Virus record (IMG/VR): IMGVR_UViG_3300029267_001422
Span: 1 to 41,726 of that record
Source: a virus
Strand: one strand, 5' to 3'
DNA length: 41,726 bases
The notes beneath the pieces are model-generated. The model was given only the letters and a program-made list of their open reading frames with translations, had not been told where the DNA came from and searched no databases. Numbering within the stretch: the stretch's first letter is position 1; each line of letters opens with the position of its first letter. Below are positions 1 to 6,149 of the stretch, in pieces. Made by a program: the position numbers and the translations under genes.

Positions 1-50
1 ATTCCCGCCGCGCCGCCACTGGAACGCGAGGGCTTGGAGCCCCCGCAACG

Positions 51-85
51 GCGGCCCGGTGCGCCCAGATCGTCCGCCGGGCCGC
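51..85. other. Stem-loop, 9-bp perfect stem
   Basis: GCGGCCCGG at 51-59 pairs with CCGGGCCGC at 77-85 around a 17-base loop. It is duplicated at 41633-41667 by the terminal repeat. It is one of a series of stems in the noncoding region that spans the contig junction. No U-tract follows, so it is not a classical terminator. Confidence 0.6.
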
Positions 86-100
86 TCAGACTGCCACGCC

Positions 101-115
101 CGCCGGACGGTCCGG
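101..115. repeat. 15-base palindromic motif, copy 1
   Basis: CGCCGGACGGTCCGG contains the odd palindrome CCGGAC-G-GTCCGG. The same 15 bases occur at 3316-3330 inside the winged-helix gene, and again at 41683-41697 through the terminal repeat. A protein-binding site is possible; chance recurrence in very GC-rich DNA is not excluded. Confidence 0.4.
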
Positions 116-137
116 TGAGGCCGCCGATACCGCAGGT

Positions 138-165
138 CCCGGGGCGGCTCGTGACGCGCCCCGGG
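138..165 (+). other. Stem-loop overlapping the first ribosome binding site
   Basis: CCCGGGGCG (138-146) pairs perfectly with CGCCCCGGG (157-165), loop of 10 bases. The 3' arm runs into the G-rich Shine-Dalgarno stretch (about 163-172) of the gene starting at 178, so it could end upstream transcripts or limit ribosome access. The regulatory role is inference. Confidence 0.45.
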
Positions 166-177
166 GAGGGGGATGAG

Positions 178-507
178 ATGACGCTGACAGACCTTGCCGC
201 CGAGATCGAGCGGCTCGACGCGGAGGCGACTCCGGGACCGTGGGACGCACCCGGTGAGCGATTCTGGGAGGGGCTGCTGGTGTTCGGGATAGACAAGCCA
301 CTCGCGAACTTCGACACGATCACGCCGATGGTCGGACACCGAAACGCATGGTTGACCGCCACCCTCCGCAACCACGCCGCTCACATCGCCCAGGCGCTCC
401 GGCTGCTGGAGCGGGCGAACGACACCATCGTTATGGACGGGATGCACGGCAACAAGGCGTGGAAGGATGACTACGCGGCGCTCTGCGCCGAGCTTAAGGG
501 GGGATGA
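178..507 (+). CDS. Ead/Ea22-like small phage protein
   Basis: A 109-residue protein. The open frame extends upstream to 34, but the ATG at 178 is preferred because it follows GGGGAGGGGGATGAG directly and because the upstream part lies in the terminal repeat. An ATPGPW motif near residue 20, followed by an Asn/Ala-rich helical end, is the pattern of the Ead/Ea22-like family found in many phage early regions, whose biochemical role is unclear. First gene of the left operon; the next start lies one base beyond this stop. Family assignment is by pattern only. Confidence 0.7.
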   Translation: MTLTDLAAEIERLDAEATPGPWDAPGERFWEGLLVFGIDKPLANFDTITPMVGHRNAWLTATLRNHAAHIAQALRLLERANDTIVMDGMHGNKAWKDDYAALCAELKGG

Positions 508-508
508 G

Positions 509-754
509 ATGAGGACGATCAAGGTCCGCGCGGCGGTGGCATACGACCCGGAGACCGGCGCGGCCGATGTCGCGGGCTGGCTCATCGACGGGTCGCTGCC
601 GGCCGACGACGAGCAGTTCGCGCGCATGGCGAAGAGCAACCTCGACAGCGGCGAGGGCTCGATTCTGCTCGGGTTCATCACCGCCGAGCTGCGGGTGCCG
701 GATCCGTTCGTGCCGCGCGAGGTGGGCGCGGCGATCGAGAGGAGGGAATCGTGA
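509..754 (+). CDS. Hypothetical early protein
   Basis: An 81-residue protein starting at an ATG just after the previous stop; the overlapping end of the upstream gene (GGGGGGATGAG) provides its ribosome binding site. The frame opens earlier, at 467, but that start would overlap the previous gene without a good site. Acidic and soluble, with alternating beta-like and helical stretches and no Cys motif or membrane segment. I do not recognise a family. Its stop overlaps the GTG of the next gene, so the two are probably translationally coupled. Confidence 0.7.
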   Translation: MRTIKVRAAVAYDPETGAADVAGWLIDGSLPADDEQFARMAKSNLDSGEGSILLGFITAELRVPDPFVPREVGAAIERRES

Positions 755-1824
755 GTGTACCGGGTGACTTTCCACAACTCACCAATCCGGACCACCCGTG
801 GCCGGCTATGACGCCGCTTGTCGTGTGGCCGGACGAGGCTCTTGCGATCTGGCGCGAAATCCGAGACCTGGTGCGCGACCGCCTGCCGGACCAGGCCTCC
901 GCGCCTGAGCATGTGCCCCAGCCGGACCCGGCGCCGGACGTGTTCGAGGAGATCCGCGCCGAGCGCGCCCGCCAAGACTCACGGTGGGGCGGGCCGGAGC
1001 ACGACGACACTCACGGTCCGAACGACTGGTGCCGTCTCATTCGCGAGCGCAACGTCTACGACCTCGCTCGCGGCGAGGAGGAGAAGTTTCGCCGTCGGAT
1101 GGTCGTGATCGCGGCGCTCGCGGTTGCGGGGATCGAGACGCACGACCGGATGGTGGGCAAGTCGCGTGAGGCGCCGGAGGAGGAGCCCGGCGTGGGTGTG
1201 GTGAACACGGTATGCCCCGAATGCGGCGAGAACATCCAGATCGATGCGGGACCACTCCTGGGTCGGCTGCAGCGCAAGACCGTCCGCCTGTGCAAGCAGA
1301 TCGAAATAGACGAGAGCGCCCTATCTGAGCGTGACGCCGAGATAGCCCGGCTGCGCGCGGAGGTCGAGCGGCTCCAGAACCTCTGCGTCACCTGCTCGAC
1401 GTGCGGCACCGGCCCGCTCGCGTCGGGCGTGACCTACTGTGACGGATGCGATACCGAGCGCGAGGACGAGATCGCCAACCTCCGCGCCGACCTGGAGCGG
1501 GTGACGCGGGAGCGGGACGACTTCGAGAGTCAAGCGGAAGCCAACGTCGTTGCCGCATACGACAGCGACGGATCCGCGTGGAAAGCCCGCGCCGAGAAGG
1601 CCGAGCGGGAGGCGGCGCGGATGCGGGAGGCGCTGCGGGGTCGTGGTGGTATCCGCGAGTTGCTGATGCATGTCGAGCCGAGCAAGGCCCGACTCGCGGT
1701 GATCCGCGCAATCGACGCCGCCCTCGCCCCGCCGCCCGAGCCGGACAAGCCGGTCGAGGATGACGACCTGAGCGGGGCGGAAATCCGGATCGACCCCGAG
1801 ACGGGAGCTGCTGAGTATGCGTGA
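751..1824 (+). CDS. Zinc-ribbon and coiled-coil protein with a MazG-like segment
   Basis: A 357-residue protein with a GTG start preceded by GAGAGGAGGGAATC. Residues of about 65-135 carry a pattern (RWGGPEHDD, then a helical FRRRM...IAALAVAGIE run) common in phage proteins sometimes compared to MazG-type nucleotide pyrophosphohydrolases; catalysis is not demonstrable here. Two Cys pairs follow near residue 152 (CPECG) and a denser cluster near 210-230 (CVTCSTC, CDGC), suggesting zinc ribbons. Between and after them are long charged coiled-coil stretches. It looks like a DNA- or RNA-binding early factor, but no function is established. It overlaps the previous gene by 4 bases. Confidence 0.7.
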   Translation: MSVPGDFPQLTNPDHPWPAMTPLVVWPDEALAIWREIRDLVRDRLPDQASAPEHVPQPDPAPDVFEEIRAERARQDSRWGGPEHDDTHGPNDWCRLIRERNVYDLARGEEEKFRRRMVVIAALAVAGIETHDRMVGKSREAPEEEPGVGVVNTVCPECGENIQIDAGPLLGRLQRKTVRLCKQIEIDESALSERDAEIARLRAEVERLQNLCVTCSTCGTGPLASGVTYCDGCDTEREDEIANLRADLERVTRERDDFESQAEANVVAAYDSDGSAWKARAEKAEREAARMREALRGRGGIRELLMHVEPSKARLAVIRAIDAALAPPPEPDKPVEDDDLSGAEIRIDPETGAAEYA

Positions 1825-1844
1825 GGAGGTGACGCCGTGAGCGA
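1825..1844 (+). repeat. Duplicated translation-start cassette, copy 1
   Basis: GGAGGTGACGCCGTGAGCGA covers the ribosome binding site and GTG start of the gene at 1837. The same 20 bases recur at 2010-2029 over the start of the gene at 2022. Both genes encode Cys-pair proteins. Confidence 0.85.
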
Positions 1845-2025
1845 GGAGGTCTACGAGTGTGCAGGGTGCGCAGGGGAGATCTCGGCCGTGGAGGCCGTGT
1901 GGCTCCCGGAGGTCCCGTGGCGGCAGAAGGTCGTGGAGCAGCCGAGGCCGTACTGCTGCGCCGAGTGCCTCGCGGTCAATCCTTACACTTGCGGTTGGGA
2001 TGGTGGAATGGAGGTGACGCCGTGA
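1837..2025 (+). CDS. Small Cys-rich putative zinc-binding protein
   Basis: A 62-residue protein with a GTG start behind a strong GGAGGTGACGCC site. Cys residues occur as CAGC near position 8 and as CCAEC near 44, with another near 53, which fits one treble-clef or ribbon zinc site. No catalytic motif or membrane segment. Its stop overlaps the GTG of the following gene, which shares an identical 20-base start region. Role unknown. Confidence 0.65.
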   Translation: MSEEVYECAGCAGEISAVEAVWLPEVPWRQKVVEQPRPYCCAECLAVNPYTCGWDGGMEVTP

Positions 2026-2029
2026 GCGA
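2010..2029 (+). repeat. Duplicated translation-start cassette, copy 2
   Basis: Exact copy of bases 1825-1844, spanning the ribosome binding site and start of the gene at 2022. It suggests small-gene duplication or exchange at start regions. Confidence 0.85.
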
Positions 2030-2339
2030 CCAGGGACCGAGCGATACCCGCGAGGTGCGGGTCGAGTGCCCGTTCTGCCGGGGCGCGGGCAAGGTCGATC
2101 GTGACGCCGAGTGCGCGACCGGGGGGATCCTGTCGGACCACCGCGCCCGGGTCGCCGCGCTCGAAGCGGAGCGGGACGCCCTGCGGGAGCGGCTCGCGGC
2201 GCTTGAGGCGGTCGCCAAGAGATTGGCAGAGACCATGCTGGCGGCCGAGGAGAAGGACAGTGACTGGTTCTGGAGGGATGAGGTGAAGGTAGATATCGAC
2301 GCCGCCCTCGCCGAGGGGCGCGGGGAGGTGGAGGGATGA
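2022..2339 (+). CDS. Zinc-finger and coiled-coil small protein
   Basis: A 105-residue protein beginning at a GTG that overlaps the previous stop. A longer open frame reaches back to 1857, but that part is the shadow of the upstream gene. Near residues 16-30 is CPFCRGAGK followed by another Cys, resembling half of a DnaJ-type CxxCxGxG zinc centre. After that the chain is a predicted coiled coil (RVAALEAERDALRERLAAL), then an acidic tail. Function unknown; the fold suggests a small nucleic-acid or protein adaptor. Confidence 0.65.
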   Translation: MSDQGPSDTREVRVECPFCRGAGKVDRDAECATGGILSDHRARVAALEAERDALRERLAALEAVAKRLAETMLAAEEKDSDWFWRDEVKVDIDAALAEGRGEVEG

Positions 2340-2596
2340 GCACTTACTGGATGCGCTTCTACATCCCTGGGGGCGACCCACGGCCGATGACGGTGCCTCC
2401 TCCGTGCGAGTGGTGGTGCTCTGGGAGCAGCGAGACTCACAGCGCCGTCTGCGCCCTCCTCGTCACGGACGACAGCCCGGAAGTCGTGGTCCTCGATGAT
2501 CGGTTTTGGCCGGACGCGGAGATCGACTCCATGGACGAGAAGCCGGACGGGTGGCGACCGAGTGACCGATTCCCGCCGAAGGAGGAGACGGCATGA
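2336..2596 (+). CDS. Hypothetical early protein
   Basis: An 86-residue protein whose ATG overlaps the previous stop (ATGA). It is rich in Trp and Pro in the first third (YWMRFYIPGG, PPPCEWWCSG) and ends in an acidic segment with a DRFPP motif. Small Trp-rich proteins of this outline are common in GC-rich phage early regions, but I cannot name a family. The end of the gene supplies AAGGAGGAGAC, a perfect ribosome binding site for an ATG at 2593. Confidence 0.65.
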   Translation: MSTYWMRFYIPGGDPRPMTVPPPCEWWCSGSSETHSAVCALLVTDDSPEVVVLDDRFWPDAEIDSMDEKPDGWRPSDRFPPKEETA

Positions 2597-2620
2597 GCAA
2601 GCTCACGCGGGAGGACGTGG

Positions 2621-2848
2621 ATGCGCTGCGGACAGAGCGGAGGGCTCGTCCTAGCGGAGATCGAGGACGGACAGTGTAGCCGGTGCCTGCTCCTCGATAT
2701 CGTCCGCGCCGCCGAGGCGTCCGCGCTCCGGCGGGCGGCGGATCGCATCGACGCATCGTGCACCTCGCAGCAGACTCGCATCGTGGTTGGCGTCATCAAG
2801 GGATGGCTCCGCGCCGAGGCCGACCGCGCCGAGAGGGGGGAGGCATAA
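2621..2848 (+). CDS. Small Cys-pair protein, probably frameshifted at its start
   Basis: From ATG 2621 a 75-residue protein can be read, with two Cys sites (Cys3, then CSRC near 19-22) and a helical body. A better start exists at 2593: it has AAGGAGG at ideal spacing and reads MSKLTREDVDALR before the frame collapses into an Arg-rich run and stops at 2679. Joining that start to this frame needs a +1 shift somewhere in about 2621-2650. The intact gene may therefore be 2593-2848 with an assembly indel, a real mutation or a programmed shift. Function unknown. Confidence 0.5.
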   Translation: MRCGQSGGLVLAEIEDGQCSRCLLLDIVRAAEASALRRAADRIDASCTSQQTRIVVGVIKGWLRAEADRAERGEA

Positions 2849-3537
2849 CCGCCCCCGCCACCATCCCCGCCGAGATCGCCGACCTCCTCCTCGAGGCCGC
2901 CGGCCACGAGCTTCGCCTCGAGGCGCTGCTCCGGCGCGCGGCCCGGGCGGTGGCGCCGGAGTGCCGTGGGGCGGTCCGGGACATGGCCGCCGACGTCCGC
3001 GACCAGGCGCGCGGGCTCATGCGCCACGCGGGAGATTCGGGCACGGGCAGCCATGGGACGGCGCTCGGGCGCCTGCCCCCGCGGGAGGCCCTGGACATGG
3101 CCCGGACCCTCGCCGAGCAGATCGCGTGGCTCCTGAGCCGCCTGTCCGAGCGCCTCATGCGGGAGGGATGCCTCGAGGCCGCGCTCTACGTCCACATCTG
3201 TGAGGATGCATCCTGGAGGATCCGGGACCGGCTCGAGGGGCGCCGGCCGATGCCCATCGCCGTACGGCTCCCCACGGACGGCCGCCCGCGTCCGGAACCC
3301 CACAAGCCCCGGGCGCGCCGGACGGTCCGGAGCAAGATCGCCGACGCCATCGACCAGGTGCTGCGCGAGGCCGGCCGGCCGCTCGCGCTCAGGGAGAGCG
3401 CGGAGAGGACGGGCATGCAGAAGGGCCACGCGGGCAACGCGCTCCAGATCCACAAGGACCGGCGGGGGTGGGTCTGCCACGGTTCCCGGGGCTCGGCACG
3501 GTGGACGCACGGACACACGGAGGACGCGGGAGAGTGA
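2803..3537 (+). CDS. Winged-helix DNA-binding protein upstream of helicase
   Basis: About 230-245 residues. The convincing coding sequence (helical, Ala/Leu/Arg-rich) starts around 2845-2865, just after the previous stop, but no ATG, GTG or TTG is placed there. ATG 2803 is the nearest start and has poorly spaced AAGGG. At 2845 an ATA overlaps the previous TAA as ATAA, exactly where ATGA overlaps normally sit. The N-terminal part is helical; the last 75 residues contain a winged-helix pattern (KIADAIDQVL, PLALRESAERTG). Position directly before the helicase suggests a replication initiator or loader role, which is inference. Confidence 0.6.
   Translation: MAPRRGRPRREGGGITAPATIPAEIADLLLEAAGHELRLEALLRRAARAVAPECRGAVRDMAADVRDQARGLMRHAGDSGTGSHGTALGRLPPREALDMARTLAEQIAWLLSRLSERLMREGCLEAALYVHICEDASWRIRDRLEGRRPMPIAVRLPTDGRPRPEPHKPRARRTVRSKIADAIDQVLREAGRPLALRESAERTGMQKGHAGNALQIHKDRRGWVCHGSRGSARWTHGHTEDAGE
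3316..3330. repeat. 15-base palindromic motif, copy 2
   Basis: Identical to bases 101-115. It lies in the winged-helix gene about 200 bp before the helicase start, so it could be a site bound by a replication or regulatory protein. Role is speculative. Confidence 0.4.
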
Positions 3538-5615
3538 TCACCAAGACGATCGCCATCGTCCCGACGCCGGCCGCCCGGGAGTCCGCCGCGGCCGCGTGGC
3601 AGAGGTCGTTCGCGCTCCCCCCGGAGACCGCCGACCCCGCCGCCGGCGCCCGCGTCGTCATCCTCGACCACGACCAGGCCCGCGCCGAGGCGCTCGCCGG
3701 GATGCTCCACCCTGTGGCCCAGGACGTCCGGATCGTGGCCGTCGACGTCGAGCACGAGGCGATGGCCACCCCCTTCGCCGCCGTCCAGGAGCGAGCCCGG
3801 GCCACCCCGTCCTGGTCCCCGCCGGTGTCCCGGACCCAGGACGGCGAGCCGGTCCCGCACGAGGACAACGGCCGGGAGCGCGAGCGTGGCTCGGTAAGAT
3901 CTTACCGAGCGCGAATCCCGGATGGCGTCCCGCCCCACGACGAGGAGGCCGAGCTCGCCGTCCTCGGCAGCATGGCGCTCGACCCCGAGGTCGTCCCGAG
4001 CGTCCTCGACATCGTCGGCGCGCCGGACTTCTACCGCACCGCCCACAAGATCGTCTTCGAGACGATGGACCGGATCCACTCCGACGGCCAGCCACTCGAC
4101 CTGGTCGTCATCAAGGCCGCCCTCGAGCACGCCGGCCAGCTCGAGGAGGTCGGCGGCGCCTACTACCTCGCGCACGTCCTCACGTCCGTCCCGAGCGCCG
4201 CGAACGCCGTCCACTACGCCCGGATCGTCCGGGACCGGGCCCGGGAGCGCACGCTCATCACGCAGGCCCACGGGCTCATCCGCGACGTCCACCGCGGCCA
4301 GCTCGCCCCCGGGGACCTCGCCACGCACTACGCCGAGGCCCTCGGGCAGGTCGCGGCCGGGGCCGACGCGGGGATGGCGCTCGGGCCGAGCCTCGACGTC
4401 GAGGAGATCGAGGGACAGGAGGAGACCGTGGAGTGGATCTGCGAGGGACTCATCGGCAAGGACACCGTCAGTCTCTTCTCGGGCCACTTCAAGGCCGGGA
4501 AGACGACCTTCCTCCTGTCGATGCTCGCCGCCATCGAGCGCGGTACCCCCTTCCTCGACCGCGAGACCCGGCCCACCCGCGCCCTCGTCCTCTCCGAACA
4601 GGGAGGCGTCACGCTGGCCCCGATGCTCCGCAAGGCCGGCCTCGAGCACGCCAGGCTGTACACGAGGGCCCACCTCCACCGGGGGCCATGGGCCCAAGTC
4701 GTCGAGGCGGCCTCCCGCGAAGCTGAGACCTTCGACTGCCGCATCGTCGTCGTGGACACGTTCGCCTCCTGGGCACAGCTGGCCGAGGGCCAGGAGCAGG
4801 ACGCCGGCGCCACGGGTGAGGCCCTCGGGCACGTCCTCCGCGCGGCCGAGGCCCGCGGCCAGACGTGGATCCTCCTTCACCACCTCCGCAAGGCCGGCGG
4901 CGAGCACGGACTCGGCGCGAGAGGGTCCGGCAACATCGGGGCCCAGGTCGACACACTCCTCGAGCTCAACCGCGTCCAGGGCCAGGAGACCGCCCGCAAG
5001 CTGTCCGCGCTCGGCCGCCTCGAGGGGCTCATCGACACCCTCGTGATCGACCTGACGGAGGACGGCTACCAGGTCGTCGGGAGCACGCAGGACCTCGCGC
5101 AGCACGTCTCCCAGGAGCGGTTCGAAGCCCTCGCCCGGGAGGTCCTGGAGTACGTCGACGAGTACCCTGGCAGGACCCGCCGAGAGATCGAGGAGGCCAT
5201 CCCGGGACGGCGGCAGGCGCTCCGGACAACGCTCGCGCACTTGGTGCGCCACGGGAGGATTGAGGTCCGTCCCGGCGCCGGCAACTCGCAGCGTCGGGAG
5301 TACCACCGCCCCCCTCCGGTCGGCCCTGATGATGAGGGGTGCCCGGGGGTGCCCCAAGGGGTGCCCGGATGCGTGGGGGTGCCCGGGGTGCCCGGGGGTG
5401 CCCGGGGGGTGCCCGGGGCACCGGTCGAGGGGGGTGCCCCCGTGCCGACCCCCGGTAGGGAGGCACGGGGCACCCCCGACCAAAGCACGGCTGAAACGGC
5501 AAAAAACGAAGAGGGGTGCCCGGTCTGCTCCGACTGCGGACGAGAACTCGAGGAGGACTCGCGCCGGACGAGGTGCGTGTCCTGTGCGAGCAAGGCGAAG
5601 GAGGAGTCGACGTGA
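3534..5615 (+). CDS. Replicative helicase: DnaB-N domain fused to RepA-like ATPase
   Basis: A 693-residue protein with a GTG start overlapping the previous stop. Domains in order: an unassigned 1-90 region and charged linker; a DnaB N-terminal domain from about 133 (PPHDEEAELAVLGSM) to 260; a RecA-fold ATPase of the RepA/AAA_25 type with Walker A GHFKAGKTT (about 320-328) and Walker B RIVVVDTF (about 402-410), then LLHHLRK; a winged helix (about 523-590); a Gly/Pro/Val linker; and a C-terminal zinc ribbon (CPVCSDCG ... CVSC). Cellular DnaB instead pairs its N-terminal domain with a DnaB-type C-terminal motor. It probably unwinds phage DNA at the origin. The linker-encoding DNA holds iteron-like repeats, and a 22-bp palindrome lies at the junction before the DnaB-N domain. 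Confidence 0.85.
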   Translation: MITKTIAIVPTPAARESAAAAWQRSFALPPETADPAAGARVVILDHDQARAEALAGMLHPVAQDVRIVAVDVEHEAMATPFAAVQERARATPSWSPPVSRTQDGEPVPHEDNGRERERGSVRSYRARIPDGVPPHDEEAELAVLGSMALDPEVVPSVLDIVGAPDFYRTAHKIVFETMDRIHSDGQPLDLVVIKAALEHAGQLEEVGGAYYLAHVLTSVPSAANAVHYARIVRDRARERTLITQAHGLIRDVHRGQLAPGDLATHYAEALGQVAAGADAGMALGPSLDVEEIEGQEETVEWICEGLIGKDTVSLFSGHFKAGKTTFLLSMLAAIERGTPFLDRETRPTRALVLSEQGGVTLAPMLRKAGLEHARLYTRAHLHRGPWAQVVEAASREAETFDCRIVVVDTFASWAQLAEGQEQDAGATGEALGHVLRAAEARGQTWILLHHLRKAGGEHGLGARGSGNIGAQVDTLLELNRVQGQETARKLSALGRLEGLIDTLVIDLTEDGYQVVGSTQDLAQHVSQERFEALAREVLEYVDEYPGRTRREIEEAIPGRRQALRTTLAHLVRHGRIEVRPGAGNSQRREYHRPPPVGPDDEGCPGVPQGVPGCVGVPGVPGGARGVPGAPVEGGAPVPTPGREARGTPDQSTAETAKNEEGCPVCSDCGRELEEDSRRTRCVSCASKAKEEST
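3889..3910. other. 22-bp perfect palindrome inside the helicase gene
   Basis: The left half GCTCGGTAAGA is followed directly by its exact reverse complement TCTTACCGAGC, with a central AGATCT. It lies at codons 119-126, between the unassigned N-terminal region and the DnaB-N domain. Its A/T-rich core stands out from the surrounding GC-rich DNA. A dimeric protein would recognise such a site; operator, origin or recombination functions are all possible. Confidence 0.85.
5336..5521 (+). repeat. Iteron-like GGGGTGCCC cluster
   Basis: GGGGTGCCC occurs in direct orientation starting at 5336, 5346, 5358, 5376, 5385, 5395, 5406, 5431 and 5513, and inverted at 5467-5476. Spacing of 9-12 bases is frequent, near one helical turn. 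An A-rich stretch (about 5481-5512) interrupts the otherwise very GC-rich cluster. The DNA encodes a low-complexity Gly/Pro/Val linker of the helicase. An origin inside an initiation gene is known from lambda gene O; that this is an origin is inference. Confidence 0.7.
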
Positions 5616-5881
5616 CCAAGGCGAAGAGCTTCAAGCGGATGAACCTCCCGGCGTGCTGGAAGGTCCGGGTCTACATGCGTGGAGGCGGGGTCATCCACCT
5701 CGTCGCCAAGACGGAGCCCGCCAAGACCGAGAACGACGATGGCCAGATCGTCCACGTCGAGGCCGACTGGATCAAGAACACCAACCACGGGGACACCATC
5801 GCCTTCATCGACTGGACCGAGGCCTCGGCGCTGACGTGGCGGTACACGGGGCCGAAGGATGAGGACAACCCCTCACTATAA
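5612..5881 (+). CDS. Hypothetical protein after helicase
   Basis: An 89-residue protein with a GTG overlapping the helicase stop and AAGGAGGAGTCGAC upstream. The frame opens earlier at 5516, but that part shadows the helicase zinc ribbon. The chain is beta-rich with many Lys, Asp and Trp (KVRVYMRGG, HVEADWIKN, FIDWTEA) and no Cys pair. I recognise no family. It is the last clear gene of the left block before a 268-bp gap. Confidence 0.65.
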   Translation: MTKAKSFKRMNLPACWKVRVYMRGGGVIHLVAKTEPAKTENDDGQIVHVEADWIKNTNHGDTIAFIDWTEASALTWRYTGPKDEDNPSL

Positions 5882-6149
5882 GAGACTGTCCAAGAGGATA
5901 AGTGAACATGCGCGTGCGCCTTGGACCCCGCGCCGCCCCTCCCGCCGGCGTCGCGGCGGCGACCGACCGACCCAGAACCCGGACACCCAAGGCGTCGATG
6001 CTCACCCAAGGGTCCATCCGGACCCCCCACATGTTGTGGTCACCCCCCTCCAGGCACGACGATAACGAGACCGGAGTTGAGACAATGAGTAATGGCAATG
6101 GGTTACGTCATGTCACGACGCAACAGAACAATCATTATCGGACCCAACC
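5882..6149 (+). other. Intergenic region with small hairpins
   Basis: This stretch of 268 bp has no well-supported gene. A weak frame from ATG 5908 to 6153 (81 codons) has ordinary codons at first and A/T-ending codons at the end, so I doubt it is translated. GGGTCC (6010-6015) pairs with GGACCC (6020-6025), and CCACA pairs with TGTGG at 6028-6040. The last 90 bases are clearly richer in A/T than the flanks, as expected of a control region before the gene at 6150. Confidence 0.5.
6110..6138 (+). promoter_or_regulatory. Weak sigma70-like promoter candidate
   Basis: ATGTCA (6110-6115) and CATTAT (6133-6138) are 17 bases apart, each matching consensus at 4 of 6 positions, in the A/T-richer part of the gap. 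Transcription would start near 6145, a few bases before the GTG at 6150, which has no Shine-Dalgarno sequence. Low confidence. Confidence 0.25.

Larger units (their letters stand above)
1..144. repeat. Terminal direct repeat, left copy
   Basis: These 144 bases recur exactly at 41583-41726. The two ends therefore overlap, which is what a circular or circularly permuted genome gives after assembly; a true short direct terminal repeat is the alternative. The repeat lies wholly in noncoding, hairpin-rich DNA. Unique length is 41,582 bp. Confidence 0.97.

Noticed and set aside
3186-5483. 765-codon minus-strand frame opposite the helicase.
   Set aside because: Antisense shadow: the sense frame has clear helicase domains.
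5336-5521. CRISPR array suggested by regular short repeats.
   Set aside because: Repeat units are 9 bases with almost no spacer, inside a coding frame; no cas genes.
5868-5884. CCTCACTATAAGAGA resembles the core of a T7 RNA polymerase promoter.
   Set aside because: It is formed by the last codons and stop of the gene ending at 5881 (TCA-CTA-TAA), aligns only with a gap, and no phage RNA polymerase gene is present.
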